64,000 nucleotides of DNA, taken from NCBI RefSeq assembly GCF_023516455.1, contig NZ_JAMGBA010000002.1, positions 458,501 to 522,500 on the forward strand. The letters are read 5' to 3'. Below the pieces are notes generated by a model. It did no database searches. It saw nothing but the letters and a program-made list of their open reading frames with translations, and was not told the origin of the DNA. Made by a program: the position numbers and the translations under genes. This document shows positions 43,998 through 53,501 of this stretch, in pieces. This DNA comes from Sphingomonas caseinilytica. Lineage in GTDB: Bacteria > Pseudomonadota > Alphaproteobacteria > Sphingomonadales > Sphingomonadaceae. How positions within the stretch are numbered: position 1 is the stretch's first letter; every line of letters begins with the position of its first letter.

Positions 43998-44552
43998 ATG
44001 CAGATCGACCCTGCCCCGCTGTCCAATCATGCCGATGGTCCGGCCCGGCTGCTGATCGTGGAGCCAAACCGCAGCTCGTTGCAGGTGCTCGCAAAAAGGC
44101 TGGGCGAAATTGGTTATCGGATCATCGCTTGCGACAATGCGGGGAACGCGACGGCGGAACTGCTCCGCGCACCCGTCGACCTTGTCCTGGCGGAACTGCG
44201 CATGGAATCGGTCAGCGGTATCGAGCTGACGCGAAGAATTCGGGACGATACCATGCTCAAGGACACGCCGGTCGTCCTGATTACCGGTCGGACCGATAGC
44301 TCGGGCGCGGTCGACGGTTTTGCCGCCGGCGCCGATGACGTGGTCGCGAAGCCCTTCCATTTCGAGGTGCTTGCCGCGCGCATCGCGCAGCGCATCGCGC
44401 GGGCTCGCTCGGTCAAGGAGCTCAAGGCGGACAATGCCAACCTCGATGCCCGGGTCGTAACCCGCTCGCTGGAGTTGGTCGAAATTCGAGCTGCCCTGCA
44501 GCAGAGCGAAGCCGAGCGGATCCGCCTCGCGCAGCTGGTCAGCCGGGCCTGA
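43998..44552 (+). CDS. Degenerate response regulator receiver with Glu at the phosphoacceptor site
   Basis: 184 aa. Residues 16-135 form a CheY-like receiver: LLIVEPN at the acidic pocket, VDLVLAELRM at the phosphorylation loop, LITG and VAKPF at the switch Thr (T96) and Lys (K118). The phosphoacceptor Asp is replaced by Glu66 and the second acidic-pocket residue by Pro23, so phosphorylation and magnesium binding are unlikely. The C-terminal 50 residues are a charged coiled coil with no DNA-binding or enzyme domain. Probably a constitutive or partner-regulated adaptor. Convergent with galU, overlapping by 14 bases. Confidence 0.85.
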   Translation: MQIDPAPLSNHADGPARLLIVEPNRSSLQVLAKRLGEIGYRIIACDNAGNATAELLRAPVDLVLAELRMESVSGIELTRRIRDDTMLKDTPVVLITGRTDSSGAVDGFAAGADDVVAKPFHFEVLAARIAQRIARARSVKELKADNANLDARVVTRSLELVEIRAALQQSEAERIRLAQLVSRA

Positions 44553-45411
44553 TCCCGTCCAGGAATTCGCCCAGTTTCGAACGCAGGTCGTCATGCTGCA
44601 AGGCAACCGCGATATTGGCCATCACGAAGCCGACCTTGTCGCCGCAATCGTGCCGAACGGCATCGACGGTTACGGCATGGAATGGCTGTGAGCCAATCAG
44701 CTTGGCCATACCATCCGTCAGCTGAATTTCGCCACCTGCGCCGCGATCGCCCTTGCCGAGAATGTCCATGACTTCCGGCTGCAGGATATATCGGCCGACG
44801 ATGCCAAGGCGTGACGGTGCGTCTTCGGGTGCTGGCTTTTCGACCATGCCCCTGACCTCGGTCAAAGCGCCTTTCGTGTCACCCGGCGCTATAATGCCGT
44901 AGCTGGCGGTGCGTTCGGCCGGTACTTCCTGCGCGCAGACGATGTTCCCGCCATGCTCCGCATAGGCCATCATCATCTGCTTAAGTGCGCCGGGGTTCCC
45001 AAGCATCAGGTCGTCCGGCAACAGCACGGCAAAGGGTTCGTCGCCAACGATGTGCCGGGCGCACCATACGGCATGGCCAAGACCAAGCGGTTGCTGCTGG
45101 CGGACAGAGACGACCTCGCCGAAGCCGGATCGCGACGGTTCGAGCGCATCGAGGCTTTTGCCGCGTTCGCGCATCGTCGTTTCCAACTCGAAACCGATGT
45201 CGAAATAATCGTCGAGGGTCGCCTTGCCGCGACCCGTCACGAAGATCATCTGTTCGATCCCCGCTTCGCGCGCTTCGTCGACCGCATATTGGATCAGCGG
45301 CCGATCGACGATCGTCAGCATTTCCTTTGGAACGGACTTGGTGGCAGGCAGAAGGCGCGTGCCGAGCCCCGCGACCGGAAGGATCGCTTTGCGGACGGGC
45401 TTCAGCGTCAT
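44539..45411 (-). CDS. galU: UTP-glucose-1-phosphate uridylyltransferase
   Basis: 290 aa, makes UDP-glucose for polysaccharide and lipid glycosylation. N-terminal nucleotidyltransferase motif GLGTRLLPATKSVPKEML, then VDRPLIQYAVDEA and the GLGHAVWCA block. Standard length. It is the last gene of argH-lipoprotein-galU, each pair overlapping by four bases. galE at 1.3-2.3 kb uses its product. Confidence 0.96.
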   Translation of the reverse strand: MTLKPVRKAILPVAGLGTRLLPATKSVPKEMLTIVDRPLIQYAVDEAREAGIEQMIFVTGRGKATLDDYFDIGFELETTMRERGKSLDALEPSRSGFGEVVSVRQQQPLGLGHAVWCARHIVGDEPFAVLLPDDLMLGNPGALKQMMMAYAEHGGNIVCAQEVPAERTASYGIIAPGDTKGALTEVRGMVEKPAPEDAPSRLGIVGRYILQPEVMDILGKGDRGAGGEIQLTDGMAKLIGSQPFHAVTVDAVRHDCGDKVGFVMANIAVALQHDDLRSKLGEFLDGIRPG

Positions 45412-45710
45412 TGCTTCTGTGGTTCCTGTTCGGTGGAGGATTCCGCTACCGGGAGCGGCACGGCCCTGCCGTCGGGTGGCGGCAGGTCGAAACGGTCGGG
45501 CTCGCGAATCTCGCCGCGCTTGTTCAACTCATCGACGCGGCGCGGATCCGCTTGGGGAGGGAGAACCAGAAGCTCTTCGGCGGTGAGCGCGCGCGAAGCC
45601 AGCGCAGGCTTCTGCGGGAGCGATTTTCCGGCCTGCGGCTGCAGGTCCGAAACGCTGCCGCACGATGCGACGGCAAGTGCCAAGGATGCCAGGGTCAGCC
45701 GCTTGATCAC
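45408..45710 (-). CDS. Small lipoprotein between argH and galU
   Basis: 100 aa from GTG 45710 (overlaps argH stop). Signal peptide with lipobox AVASC (Cys17). The mature part is Pro/Gln/Asp-rich with [17 protein letters not shown] as the most ordered stretch. Similar short lipoproteins follow argH in many sphingomonads, often just before lysA; here galU takes that place. Function unknown. Confidence 0.75.
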   Translation of the reverse strand: MIKRLTLASLALAVASCGSVSDLQPQAGKSLPQKPALASRALTAEELLVLPPQADPRRVDELNKRGEIREPDRFDLPPPDGRAVPLPVAESSTEQEPQKQ

Positions 45711-47092
45711 TTTTCCTCCCGCGCGGCAATTTGGCGTCGCGCCTCTTCGATCGCCCCTCGTACTCGCTCCGGCGCGGTCCCGCCAGCCGACCGGCGGGAA
45801 GCGACGGATGCCTCGACCGAAAGATAGGGCAGGACACTTTCGTCAATCCGCGCGTCGACAGACTTCAACTCGCCCAACGTCAGCTGATCCAGCGACTTTC
45901 CAGCGGCTTCGGCCGCAGCCACGGCGCGGCCCGAAATATGATGGGCTTCGCGGAACGGCACCCCAGCCTGGCTGACCAGCCAATCGGCGAGGTCGGTTGC
46001 CGTTGCATGGCCAGCGGCTGCGACAGCACGCATCCGCTCCGGCACGAAGATGAGATCAGCCATCATTCCGGCCATCGCGGCCAGGCTGAGGCCCAAGAGG
46101 TCATGGGCGTCGAATATCGGGGGCTTATCGTCCTGCAGGTCCTTGGCATATGCCAAGGGCAATCCCTTCAGAAGGACCAGCAGTGCAACCAGATCGCCGA
46201 TGATCCGTGCGCTGTGACCGCGAACCAGCTCCGCCGCATCCGGATTACGCTTGTTGGGCATGATCGACGATCCGGTCGACCAGGCGTCGGGCAACTTGAC
46301 GAAGCCGAATGGCTGGGATGCCCAAAGGATGATTTCCTCTGCCAGGCGCGAGAGATGCACCGAGCAAAGCGCCGCGGCGTGCAGGTAGTCGACCGCGAAG
46401 TCACGATCGCTCACCGCGTCGAGGCTGTTGGCCGTGGGGCGATCGAAGCCGAGCGCGGCAGCGGTATTGCCGCGATCGAGGTCGAAGCCGGTCCCGGCAA
46501 GGGCGGCGCTGCCCAATGGCGATTCATTCATCCGCACCCGGGCATCGGCGAAGCGGCTGCGGTCGCGGACGAGCATTTCGCGATAAGCGAGCAAATGGTG
46601 ACCTAGTGTTACCGGCTGGCCAGATTGCAAATGGGTGAAGCCGGGCATCACCGTGCCGCTATGCTCTTCGGCCCTTTGCAGCAGCACCGATTCCAGCGCA
46701 TCAATGCCAGTGACGGCCTCGTCGACGGCGTTCCGGACGAACAGCTTGAAATCGGTCGCAACCTGGTCGTTGCGCGAACGGGCCGTGTGGAGCCTGCCCG
46801 CCGCATCGCCGATGAGCTCGCCCAGCCGATGCTCGACATGCATGTGGATATCTTCGAGCGCCGGGTCTTCCTGGAGCTTTCCTGCCTCGATTTCGGCGGC
46901 AACCTGCTGCAGGCCGTCATCGATGGCCTTGGCGTCTTCGGCGGCGAGGATGCCCTGACTGGCGAGCATCGCCGCATGGGCCCGGCTGGCGCGGATGTCC
47001 TCTCGCCACAACCGCTTGTCGACTTCGATCGAGGCATTTATCTCGCGCATCACCGCGGCCGGTCCGCCTGCAAAGCGACCGCCCCACATCAT
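45707..47092 (-). CDS. argH: Argininosuccinate lyase
   Basis: 461 aa, last step of arginine synthesis. The fumarase/ASL superfamily signature [12 protein letters not shown] is present, with the [16 protein letters not shown] and TARSRNDQ blocks. N-terminal [12 protein letters not shown] is canonical. Divergent from the TlpA-like gene with only 13 bases between the two start codons. Confidence 0.97.
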   Translation of the reverse strand: MMWGGRFAGGPAAVMREINASIEVDKRLWREDIRASRAHAAMLASQGILAAEDAKAIDDGLQQVAAEIEAGKLQEDPALEDIHMHVEHRLGELIGDAAGRLHTARSRNDQVATDFKLFVRNAVDEAVTGIDALESVLLQRAEEHSGTVMPGFTHLQSGQPVTLGHHLLAYREMLVRDRSRFADARVRMNESPLGSAALAGTGFDLDRGNTAAALGFDRPTANSLDAVSDRDFAVDYLHAAALCSVHLSRLAEEIILWASQPFGFVKLPDAWSTGSSIMPNKRNPDAAELVRGHSARIIGDLVALLVLLKGLPLAYAKDLQDDKPPIFDAHDLLGLSLAAMAGMMADLIFVPERMRAVAAAGHATATDLADWLVSQAGVPFREAHHISGRAVAAAEAAGKSLDQLTLGELKSVDARIDESVLPYLSVEASVASRRSAGGTAPERVRGAIEEARRQIAAREEK

Positions 47093-47105
47093 ATTGGAGT
47101 TGCCC

Positions 47106-47675
47106 GTGCGGCTGATCGTTCCTCTCCTCGTTTCGCTGGTGCTGCCTCTGGCTTCGGGATGCGATAGGCAAAAGGCGCCGGAGCCTCAAGCTTCGGCAGA
47201 GGCGGAGAGCGGAAAGGGCCTTGACCGAAGCCACAAGGGCGAAGCGGCGCCGGTGGTGAAATTCAAGGACCCGGACGGCGGCGAGTTCAACCTGGCGGAC
47301 TTCAAGGGGAAGCCGGTGCTGGTCAATCTTTGGGCCAGCTGGTGCGCGCCTTGCATTAACGAGCTGCCGACCCTGCAGCAGCTGGAACAGGCCCATGCGA
47401 ATGAGGGCAGGCTTGGGATCATCGCGGTCAGCCAGGATACGGCGCCGCAGGGCTCGGTGGAGGCGTTTCTGGGTGAGCGCGATATCGGCCGGTTCGCTGC
47501 CTACCATGACGAAAGGATGGAGCTGTCGTCGGCGCTCAACGTCCAGATTCTACCGACGACGATCCTCTACGACGCGCAAGGCAAGGAAGTCTGGCGCTAT
47601 GTCGGCGACCTCGACTGGACCGGCGAGGAGGCGACTAAGCTGCTTGCCGAGCTGAACGGGGCCCCAACAACCTAA
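47106..47675 (+). CDS. TlpA-like thioredoxin-fold lipoprotein
   Basis: 189 aa from GTG 47106 (GGAG six bases upstream). Lipobox ASGC (Cys near 18), a charged linker, then an AhpC-TSA/Redoxin domain with the active site WASWCAPC (C80, C83) and the cis-Pro loop VQILPTTI. Periplasmic disulfide reductase or resistance-type thioredoxin; the partner is not known. An earlier in-frame ATG (46995) would lie inside argH and add no homology. The 3' end overlaps the EamA gene on the other strand by 41 bases. Confidence 0.88.
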   Translation: MRLIVPLLVSLVLPLASGCDRQKAPEPQASAEAESGKGLDRSHKGEAAPVVKFKDPDGGEFNLADFKGKPVLVNLWASWCAPCINELPTLQQLEQAHANEGRLGIIAVSQDTAPQGSVEAFLGERDIGRFAAYHDERMELSSALNVQILPTTILYDAQGKEVWRYVGDLDWTGEEATKLLAELNGAPTT

Positions 47676-48642
47676 GTATCCGCCCGTCGATCGCGGCCAG
47701 CCCCAGCGCAATCAAGGCCAGCCCAATGAAGTCCTGCGGTGCAAGAACTTCGCCCAGGAACAGGCTTCCAAAGAAGATGGCGAACGGCGGTACCAGAAGG
47801 GTTACCAGCAGGGCGTTGGTCGCACCGGCCGTTTCGATCAGCCGGAAATAGAGTACATAACCGAAGGCGGTGCAGAGCAGAGCCAGAGCGACGATCGCTC
47901 CCCAGGCGGTGATGGGCGGCATCGGCTGCGTCCACGGCTGGTCGATGAGGAGCGCCAGCGGCAGCATCATCAATGCGCCTGACGTCAGCTGGCCGGTGGT
48001 CACCGACATCGGCGAAACGCCCATGCGGCGGAATCTGCGTGCCCAGACCGCCGCGAAGGCATAGCTCAGCGCTGCGGCGATGCAGGCAAGCTGAGCAAGT
48101 GCGTCGGTACCGACATTGGCAAGCAGCATCGGCCCGATCATCGTCGCGACGCCCGCGAAGCCGAGCAGCACGCCGGCGATCTTTCGCGGGGTCATCCGCT
48201 CGTCCTGCGTGAAGAAATGGGCGACGAGCACGCCCCAGATCGGCGTCGTCGCGTTGAGAATCGAGGCAAGGCCGCTCGCGATATGGGTCTGACCCCAGCC
48301 GAACAGGGTGAAGGGCAAGGCATTATTGAGGAGCGCCAGAAGCAGGATCGAACCCCACACTTCGCGCGGGAGATCAAGCTTCTGGCCCTTCAATTTCAGG
48401 AACAGGAACATGGCCGCCGCAGCGATTGTCAGCCGAAGCCAGACGTAGGTCAGCGGTTCGACATGCCGAACGGCGACCCCGATAAACATGAAGGCACCGC
48501 CCCAGATGACCGCCAGGAACAGCAGGATGCCCCATTCGCGCCCGATCATCTGCTGGTTGATCATCGGCGGGGAATAACCGGCCTCTTCACGGGTTGCGTC
48601 CTGCGCCTTGCGGTCAAAGCAATCTTCACTGAGCGTAGCCAT
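47635..48642 (-). CDS. EamA/DMT family permease
   Basis: 335 aa, ten TM helices in two EamA repeats (IWGGAFMFIGVAVRHVEPL and the second half from about residue 180). Start ATG 48642 with AGGAG seven bases upstream; a start at 48564 would remove a 26-residue cytoplasmic tail of uncertain value. Drug/metabolite exporters of this family usually carry amino acids or nucleosides; the substrate is not evident. Its 5' region (48643-48734) is AT-rich, with a likely promoter. Confidence 0.88.
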   Translation of the reverse strand: MATLSEDCFDRKAQDATREEAGYSPPMINQQMIGREWGILLFLAVIWGGAFMFIGVAVRHVEPLTYVWLRLTIAAAAMFLFLKLKGQKLDLPREVWGSILLLALLNNALPFTLFGWGQTHIASGLASILNATTPIWGVLVAHFFTQDERMTPRKIAGVLLGFAGVATMIGPMLLANVGTDALAQLACIAAALSYAFAAVWARRFRRMGVSPMSVTTGQLTSGALMMLPLALLIDQPWTQPMPPITAWGAIVALALLCTAFGYVLYFRLIETAGATNALLVTLLVPPFAIFFGSLFLGEVLAPQDFIGLALIALGLAAIDGRILRLLGPRSARQAA

Positions 48643-48734
48643 GGGCAAACTCCTGTTGCCTTATGGCATGTAGGAAAAACTGCCTCTGCAGCCCAACCAA
48701 AGACGGACTATAGATAATAAGCCTGACTTATCGG

Positions 48735-49556
48735 TTAGTCGCGCAGTAGCTCGTTGATACTGGTCTTCGATCTTGTGCGTTCGTCGACTCGCTTCACGAT
48801 CACCGCGCAGGCAAGCGACGGTCCGCCCTTGTCGCTCGGCAGCGATCCGGGAACGACCACCGAATAGGCCGGTACCCGGCCGTACATTACTTCGCCGCTG
48901 GCGCGATCCACGATCTTGGTCGAGGCGCCGAGGAACACGCCCATCGACAAGACGGCGCCTTCCTCAACGACAACGCCCTCGGCCACTTCCGAACGAGCGC
49001 CGATGAAGCAATTGTCCTCGATAATGACGGGACCGGCCTGGAGAGGCTCGAGCACGCCGCCGATCCCGGCGCCGCCCGAAATATGGACATTGCGGCCGAT
49101 CTGGGCGCAGCTTCCGACCGTTGCCCATGTATCGACCATCGTTCCTTCGCCGACATAGGCGCCAAGGTTGACGAAGCTGGGCATCAGCACGGCGCCAGGC
49201 GCGATAAAGGCGCCGCGGCGAACGATTGCGCCCGGCACGGCTCTAAACGCCGCCTTGGCGAAGCTTTCAGGACCCCAGCCAAGGAATTTCGACGGCACCT
49301 TGTCCCACCACGGTGCCCCGCCGGGTCCACCGGCGATGGATTCCATCGGGTTCAAGCGGAAGCTGAGCAGCACCGCCTTCTTCAGCCATTGATTGACCTG
49401 CCATTGGCCGTCGACCTTCTCGGCCACGCGCTCTTCGCCGCTGTCCAGCCGGAGAATAGCAGCCTCGACGGCTTCCTTGAGCGACCGGTCCTGGGTGTCG
49501 ATTGAGTCGCGATTGTCCCAGGCGGCCTCAATGGTCGTTTTGAGGTCGGTCGTCAT
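48735..49556 (-). CDS. dapD: 2,3,4,5-Tetrahydropyridine-2,6-dicarboxylate N-succinyltransferase
   Basis: 273 aa, lysine/diaminopimelate pathway. Left-handed beta-helix hexapeptide repeats (V/I-x4-G) run from about residue 100 to 230, followed by [16 protein letters not shown]-terminal helical domain fits DapD. The start overlaps the stop of the HAD phosphatase gene (ATGA), so the two are cotranscribed. Confidence 0.96.
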   Translation of the reverse strand: MTTDLKTTIEAAWDNRDSIDTQDRSLKEAVEAAILRLDSGEERVAEKVDGQWQVNQWLKKAVLLSFRLNPMESIAGGPGGAPWWDKVPSKFLGWGPESFAKAAFRAVPGAIVRRGAFIAPGAVLMPSFVNLGAYVGEGTMVDTWATVGSCAQIGRNVHISGGAGIGGVLEPLQAGPVIIEDNCFIGARSEVAEGVVVEEGAVLSMGVFLGASTKIVDRASGEVMYGRVPAYSVVVPGSLPSDKGGPSLACAVIVKRVDERTRSKTSINELLRD

Positions 49557-50245
49557 TCAGTCTCTCCATTCTCATCCAGCATTTCTTCCAGCCATTCGCC
49601 GACATCGGCGATGGTCAGGTCGATGAAGTCGGGGCGGTGGCCGTGATTGCCGCGTTCCGAGCCATTGTCGACCCATACCGTCGTCATTCCCAGTTCCTTG
49701 GCCGGTTTCAAATTCTGGGCCATGTCCTCGATCATCGCCGCATTGGCAGGATCGATGCGGAAGCGGTCGAGCATCAGCTCATATCCGTGCCGGTCCGGCT
49801 TCGGCCTGAGCTCGGCTGCGTGAATGTCATGCAGTTCGGCGAAATGCTCGCCGACGCCAAGAGCTTCCAGAACGCGGCGGGCGTAGGGCTCGTCGGCGTT
49901 GGTATAGACCAACTTTCGACCGGGTAAGCGGGCTAGACCCAAGGCAAGCCGGTCGTCCCGCGCGATCCGGTCGAGCGGAATGGCGTGCACATCTTCGAGG
50001 AAATGATGGGGGTCGACATCATGTTCCCGCATCAGCCCGGCGAGGGTGGTGCCATGCTGGTGGAAATGGGCCTTCTGGATTCGCTTCGCTTCGACCGTGC
50101 CGCAACCCAAGAGCCGTTCGATATATCCGCCCATTCGCTCGTCGATCAGCTCGAACAGGCCCGTCGATGCCGGATAGAGGCAATTGTCCAGGTCGAAGAT
50201 CCAGTCGGAAACATGTCCGAAGATGGAGGAGTAGCGCGGATTCAT
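49553..50245 (-). CDS. Pyrimidine 5'-nucleotidase-like HAD phosphatase
   Basis: 230 aa from ATG 50245. HAD motif [10 protein letters not shown] (DxDxxL), then motif II-III blocks KLVYTNAD and the terminal MIEDMAQNL, in the order of the Sdt1/pyrimidine 5'-nucleotidase branch. No clear ribosome-binding site precedes ATG 50245 and an in-frame ATG at 50305 is possible, though homology begins only at the HAD motif. Operon with dapD, which is common in alphaproteobacteria. Divergent from the subtilisin gene by 112 bp. Confidence 0.85.
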   Translation of the reverse strand: MNPRYSSIFGHVSDWIFDLDNCLYPASTGLFELIDERMGGYIERLLGCGTVEAKRIQKAHFHQHGTTLAGLMREHDVDPHHFLEDVHAIPLDRIARDDRLALGLARLPGRKLVYTNADEPYARRVLEALGVGEHFAELHDIHAAELRPKPDRHGYELMLDRFRIDPANAAMIEDMAQNLKPAKELGMTTVWVDNGSERGNHGHRPDFIDLTIADVGEWLEEMLDENGETE

Positions 50246-50357
50246 CAGGAGAGTGGCCCTAGACCGCCTGGCGCCTTCAGCAAAATGAAAGGTTTGCCTA
50301 AGCATAAGAAGATCGGGAAAAGTCGTTACGTTCCAGTGACTTGTCGGGGTTTGTGTA

Positions 50358-52646
50358 ATGAGTAACCAGCTTCTCACGTCGACCGCGTGCGGCCTGATGT
50401 TGGCACTTTCAGCTTGCGGAGGAGGCGGTGGCGGAAGTGGCGCGCCCATCTCGACGCCGACGCCGCCCTCAAGCTTTACGCCGCCTCCTCCTCCTCCGCC
50501 GCCGCCTCCGCCGGTGACGACGACCAATTTCAACACGACCGAGTATCAGCGCTCCAATGGGGCGACCAGTTCGGGCGCGATCTCAGCGTGGCAATCCGGC
50601 GCAACCGGAAGCGGCGTCAAGCTTGCGATCGTCGATAGCGGCATCAATCCCTCGCTTCCCGAGTTCGTCGGGCGAATAGACCCGGCAAGCCGCGACGTCG
50701 CCAGCAATCGCCCATTGGGCGATGAGGACGGACACGGCACCGCAGTCGCGGCCACCGCTGCGGCTGCTCGCAACGACAGCCAGAATGTCGGCGTCGCCTT
50801 CGATGCCACGATCCTCTCGTTCCGAGCCGACTCGCCCGGCACTTGCAGTGGCGAAGATGGTTGCGATTTCTTCGACAACGCAATCGCCCAAGGTGTCGAT
50901 GCGGCGCGGATAGCCGGCGCCAAGGTCATCAACCTGTCGCTCGGCGGATCATCGCCGGGGAGCATCCTGATGTCGGCGATGCAACGCGCGGTCAGTGCTG
51001 GCATCATTCTCGTCATTTCGGCGGGCAATGACGGGAATGACCCCCTGAAGGGAAAGAATGCGGATCCCTTCGCCCTCATTCCCGCGCAGACATTCCCTGG
51101 GCAGGTCATCATTGCTGGTTCTGTCGGGGTCGCCGACGGCACCGGCACCAACCTTAACCAGCTTTCCGACTTCTCGAACCAGGCTGGCCAGGGTCAGAAC
51201 TGGTATCTGACCGCGCTTGGCTACCGGGTCCGGACGATCGATCAAACGGGCACCGGCTTCCTTTATTCCGGGACGAGCTTTTCGGCGCCGATCATCACCG
51301 GAGCTGTCGCGCTGATGGCCCAGGCGTTCCCGAACTTAACCGCGCGCCAGATCGTCGAGATATTGTTCAATACTGCGGATGATCTCGGCGCCGCGGGTGA
51401 CGATGCCGTCTACGGCCAAGGCCGACTCAATATTGCTCGTGCATTCCAGCCGGTCGGAACCACCAGCCTGGCGGGTACGGCCGTTGAGGTGACCGATGAG
51501 AGCGTCACGGGTGGCTTACCCGAGGCGGCCGGCGACAGCGGCGGGCAGTCTTCGTTCGGCGCGGTAATCGTTGACGGCTACGATCGCGCCTTTGCGATGA
51601 ACCTAGCCAAGGGCCTTCGAAACGCAGGAGCAAGGCGCCCGCTCGAGAATTCGCTGGCTTCCCATATGACCGGAGCCGCGCTGCAGGCCGGCCAATTGTC
51701 GGTTGCGATGAGCATTGCCCAGCGTCCCGGCTCGCCCGGTATTTTCGACATGATGAGCTTGGCTATCGGGCCAGAGGATGCCCGGCGCTCGCGGCTTGTC
51801 GCGGGTTCGGCGGTGGCTAGGCTCGACGCGAAGACCAAGGCCAGCTTTGGAATTGGACACGGCTCGAAACATCTCGAACGGCAGCTTACCAATGCCGAGG
51901 GTGGAGCATTCCTGGTCGCCCGTGACGTCAGCGGCGATCCCGGATTCCAGGCCCGTTCCGGAACCAGCATGGCAATGCGGCGCAACCTTGGCTTTGCCGG
52001 GGTCACAATCGCTTCTGAACAAGGCAAGGTCTGGCAAGACGTCAAGCTGGGGGTCGATGACGCACCCTATCGCTACACAAGCGTTACGCTTGATCGCCGC
52101 TTCGGTGACAATAGCTGGGGCTCGATCGGCCTCAGTCGGCTGGAAGAGAAGGAAACCTTGCTCGGTGGCCGGTTGGGTTCGCTCTACGGATCGGTCGGAT
52201 CGTCCAGCCTGTTCCTGGACGCTGAGGCGCGGCAGAAGCTAGGGAGCGGCTGGACCGCAACAATCATGGGCCGTCGCGGCTGGACACAGTTCGACAGCGG
52301 TGAATTCACGACCGCTGCCTATTCGTTCGACCTCGCCAAATATGGAATGCTCCGCCGTGACGACCGGCTTGGGTTCAGGATCGCCCAGCCGCTTCGCGTC
52401 GAAAGCGGAGGCATCTCGATGCTGCTTCCGACGGGCTATGATTATAGCTCGGGCATTGCCACCAGCAGCACCCAGCGACTGGGCTTCGCGCCGTCGGGTC
52501 GGGAAATTGATGCGGAATTAAGCTATTCGACATCGCTCGGACGGGGCTGGCTAGGCGCAAACTTCTTTGCGCGCCGTCAACCTGGCCATGTTGCCGTCGC
52601 CGATCCGGATCTCGGCGCTGCGATACGATATAGTCTGGGCTTTTAG
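50358..52646 (+). CDS. S8 subtilisin-like autotransporter lipoprotein
   Basis: 762 aa. Signal peptide with lipobox LSAC (Cys20), then poly-Gly (21-26) and an 11-Pro run (42-52). Catalytic triad Asp93 (IVDSGIN), His126 (DGHGTAVA), Ser307 (SGTSFSAP), with oxyanion Asn224. After about residue 375 comes a passenger linker and a C-terminal beta-barrel-like domain ending in IRYSLGF (terminal Phe), as in autotransporters. So the protease is probably lipidated, inserted in the outer membrane and displayed on the surface. Both a lipid anchor and a barrel in one protein is unusual but known in related families. Confidence 0.85.
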   Translation: MSNQLLTSTACGLMLALSACGGGGGGSGAPISTPTPPSSFTPPPPPPPPPPPVTTTNFNTTEYQRSNGATSSGAISAWQSGATGSGVKLAIVDSGINPSLPEFVGRIDPASRDVASNRPLGDEDGHGTAVAATAAAARNDSQNVGVAFDATILSFRADSPGTCSGEDGCDFFDNAIAQGVDAARIAGAKVINLSLGGSSPGSILMSAMQRAVSAGIILVISAGNDGNDPLKGKNADPFALIPAQTFPGQVIIAGSVGVADGTGTNLNQLSDFSNQAGQGQNWYLTALGYRVRTIDQTGTGFLYSGTSFSAPIITGAVALMAQAFPNLTARQIVEILFNTADDLGAAGDDAVYGQGRLNIARAFQPVGTTSLAGTAVEVTDESVTGGLPEAAGDSGGQSSFGAVIVDGYDRAFAMNLAKGLRNAGARRPLENSLASHMTGAALQAGQLSVAMSIAQRPGSPGIFDMMSLAIGPEDARRSRLVAGSAVARLDAKTKASFGIGHGSKHLERQLTNAEGGAFLVARDVSGDPGFQARSGTSMAMRRNLGFAGVTIASEQGKVWQDVKLGVDDAPYRYTSVTLDRRFGDNSWGSIGLSRLEEKETLLGGRLGSLYGSVGSSSLFLDAEARQKLGSGWTATIMGRRGWTQFDSGEFTTAAYSFDLAKYGMLRRDDRLGFRIAQPLRVESGGISMLLPTGYDYSSGIATSSTQRLGFAPSGREIDAELSYSTSLGRGWLGANFFARRQPGHVAVADPDLGAAIRYSLGF

Positions 52647-52664
52647 TGCCAGCGAGGGGCAGCG

Positions 52665-53024
52665 TCAGACGGTGAAGCTTTCTCCGCAGCCGCACGCGCC
52701 CTTCGCGTTCGGGTTGTCGAACACGAAGCCGGCGGCGAAATCGTCTTCCTTCCAGTCCATCCGGCTGCCGATCAGGTAGAGGATCGATGCGCCGTCGACG
52801 TAGAATGTGCCGCCCGGCGTCTCGATCTTCTCGTCGAACGCATTCTCCAGGCTCACATAGTCGACCGAATAGGCGAGGCCGGAGCAGCCCCGGCGCGGGG
52901 TCGAGAGCTTGACCCCCACGGCATCTTCAGGCGCCTTGCTCATTAGGTCGGCGATGCGGGCTTCCGCTGCCGGCGTCAGGGTAATCGCGGCGGGGCGCGC
53001 GCGGACTTTACGTTCCTGGTTCAT
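52665..53024 (-). CDS. sufA: Fe-S cluster carrier, SufA/IscA type
   Basis: 119 aa, A-type carrier that passes Fe-S clusters to apoproteins. Three cluster Cys are in place: C47 (RRGCSGLAY), C111 and C113 (ACGCGESF). Last gene of the suf operon: its ATG (53024) directly abuts the SufT stop (53025). Confidence 0.93.
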   Translation of the reverse strand: MNQERKVRARPAAITLTPAAEARIADLMSKAPEDAVGVKLSTPRRGCSGLAYSVDYVSLENAFDEKIETPGGTFYVDGASILYLIGSRMDWKEDDFAAGFVFDNPNAKGACGCGESFTV

Positions 53025-53501
53025 CTACAGCATTCCCAGTTCGAGGCGTGCCTCGTCGCTCATCTTCGACGGGTCCCAAGGCGGATCCCAGACAAGCTTG
53101 ACCTCGGCATCTCGGATGCCGGGGACCGACAGGACGCGAAGTTCCACCTCCGCGGGCATGGATTCGGCGACCGGACAGTGCGGCGTCGTCAGGGTCATGG
53201 TGACGACCGCGTCGCCGTCCTCGCTGATGGCGACGTCGTAGATCAGGCCGAGTTCGTAGATATCGACCGGAATTTCGGGATCGTAGATCGACTTCAACGC
53301 CTCGATCACCGCTTCCTGCAGCTCGCCGCCCGGTCCGCCCTTTTCGGCCTCTGGCTTCCTCTCGGCCAGGAAGCCGGCGAGATAGTCGCGCTTGCGCTCA
53401 AAGGTCTCGGCGGGCGTTTCGGCCGCGACGCGGGCGCGCGGCGGCGTTGCGACGCTGTCGACCTCTTCCATCTCGATCTTTTTCTCTTCGCCCATCGTCA
53501 T
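53025..53501 (-). CDS. sufT: SUF system maturation factor SufT (DUF59)
   Basis: 158 aa. The C-terminal DUF59/MIP18 domain (about residues 62-158) has IYDPEIPVDIYELGLIYDV and the reactive-Cys motif TTPHCP; an N-terminal acidic/Pro tail precedes it. SufT helps mature Fe-S proteins. Overlaps sufS by four bases. Confidence 0.93.
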   Translation of the reverse strand: MTMGEEKKIEMEEVDSVATPPRARVAAETPAETFERKRDYLAGFLAERKPEAEKGGPGGELQEAVIEALKSIYDPEIPVDIYELGLIYDVAISEDGDAVVTMTLTTPHCPVAESMPAEVELRVLSVPGIRDAEVKLVWDPPWDPSKMSDEARLELGML

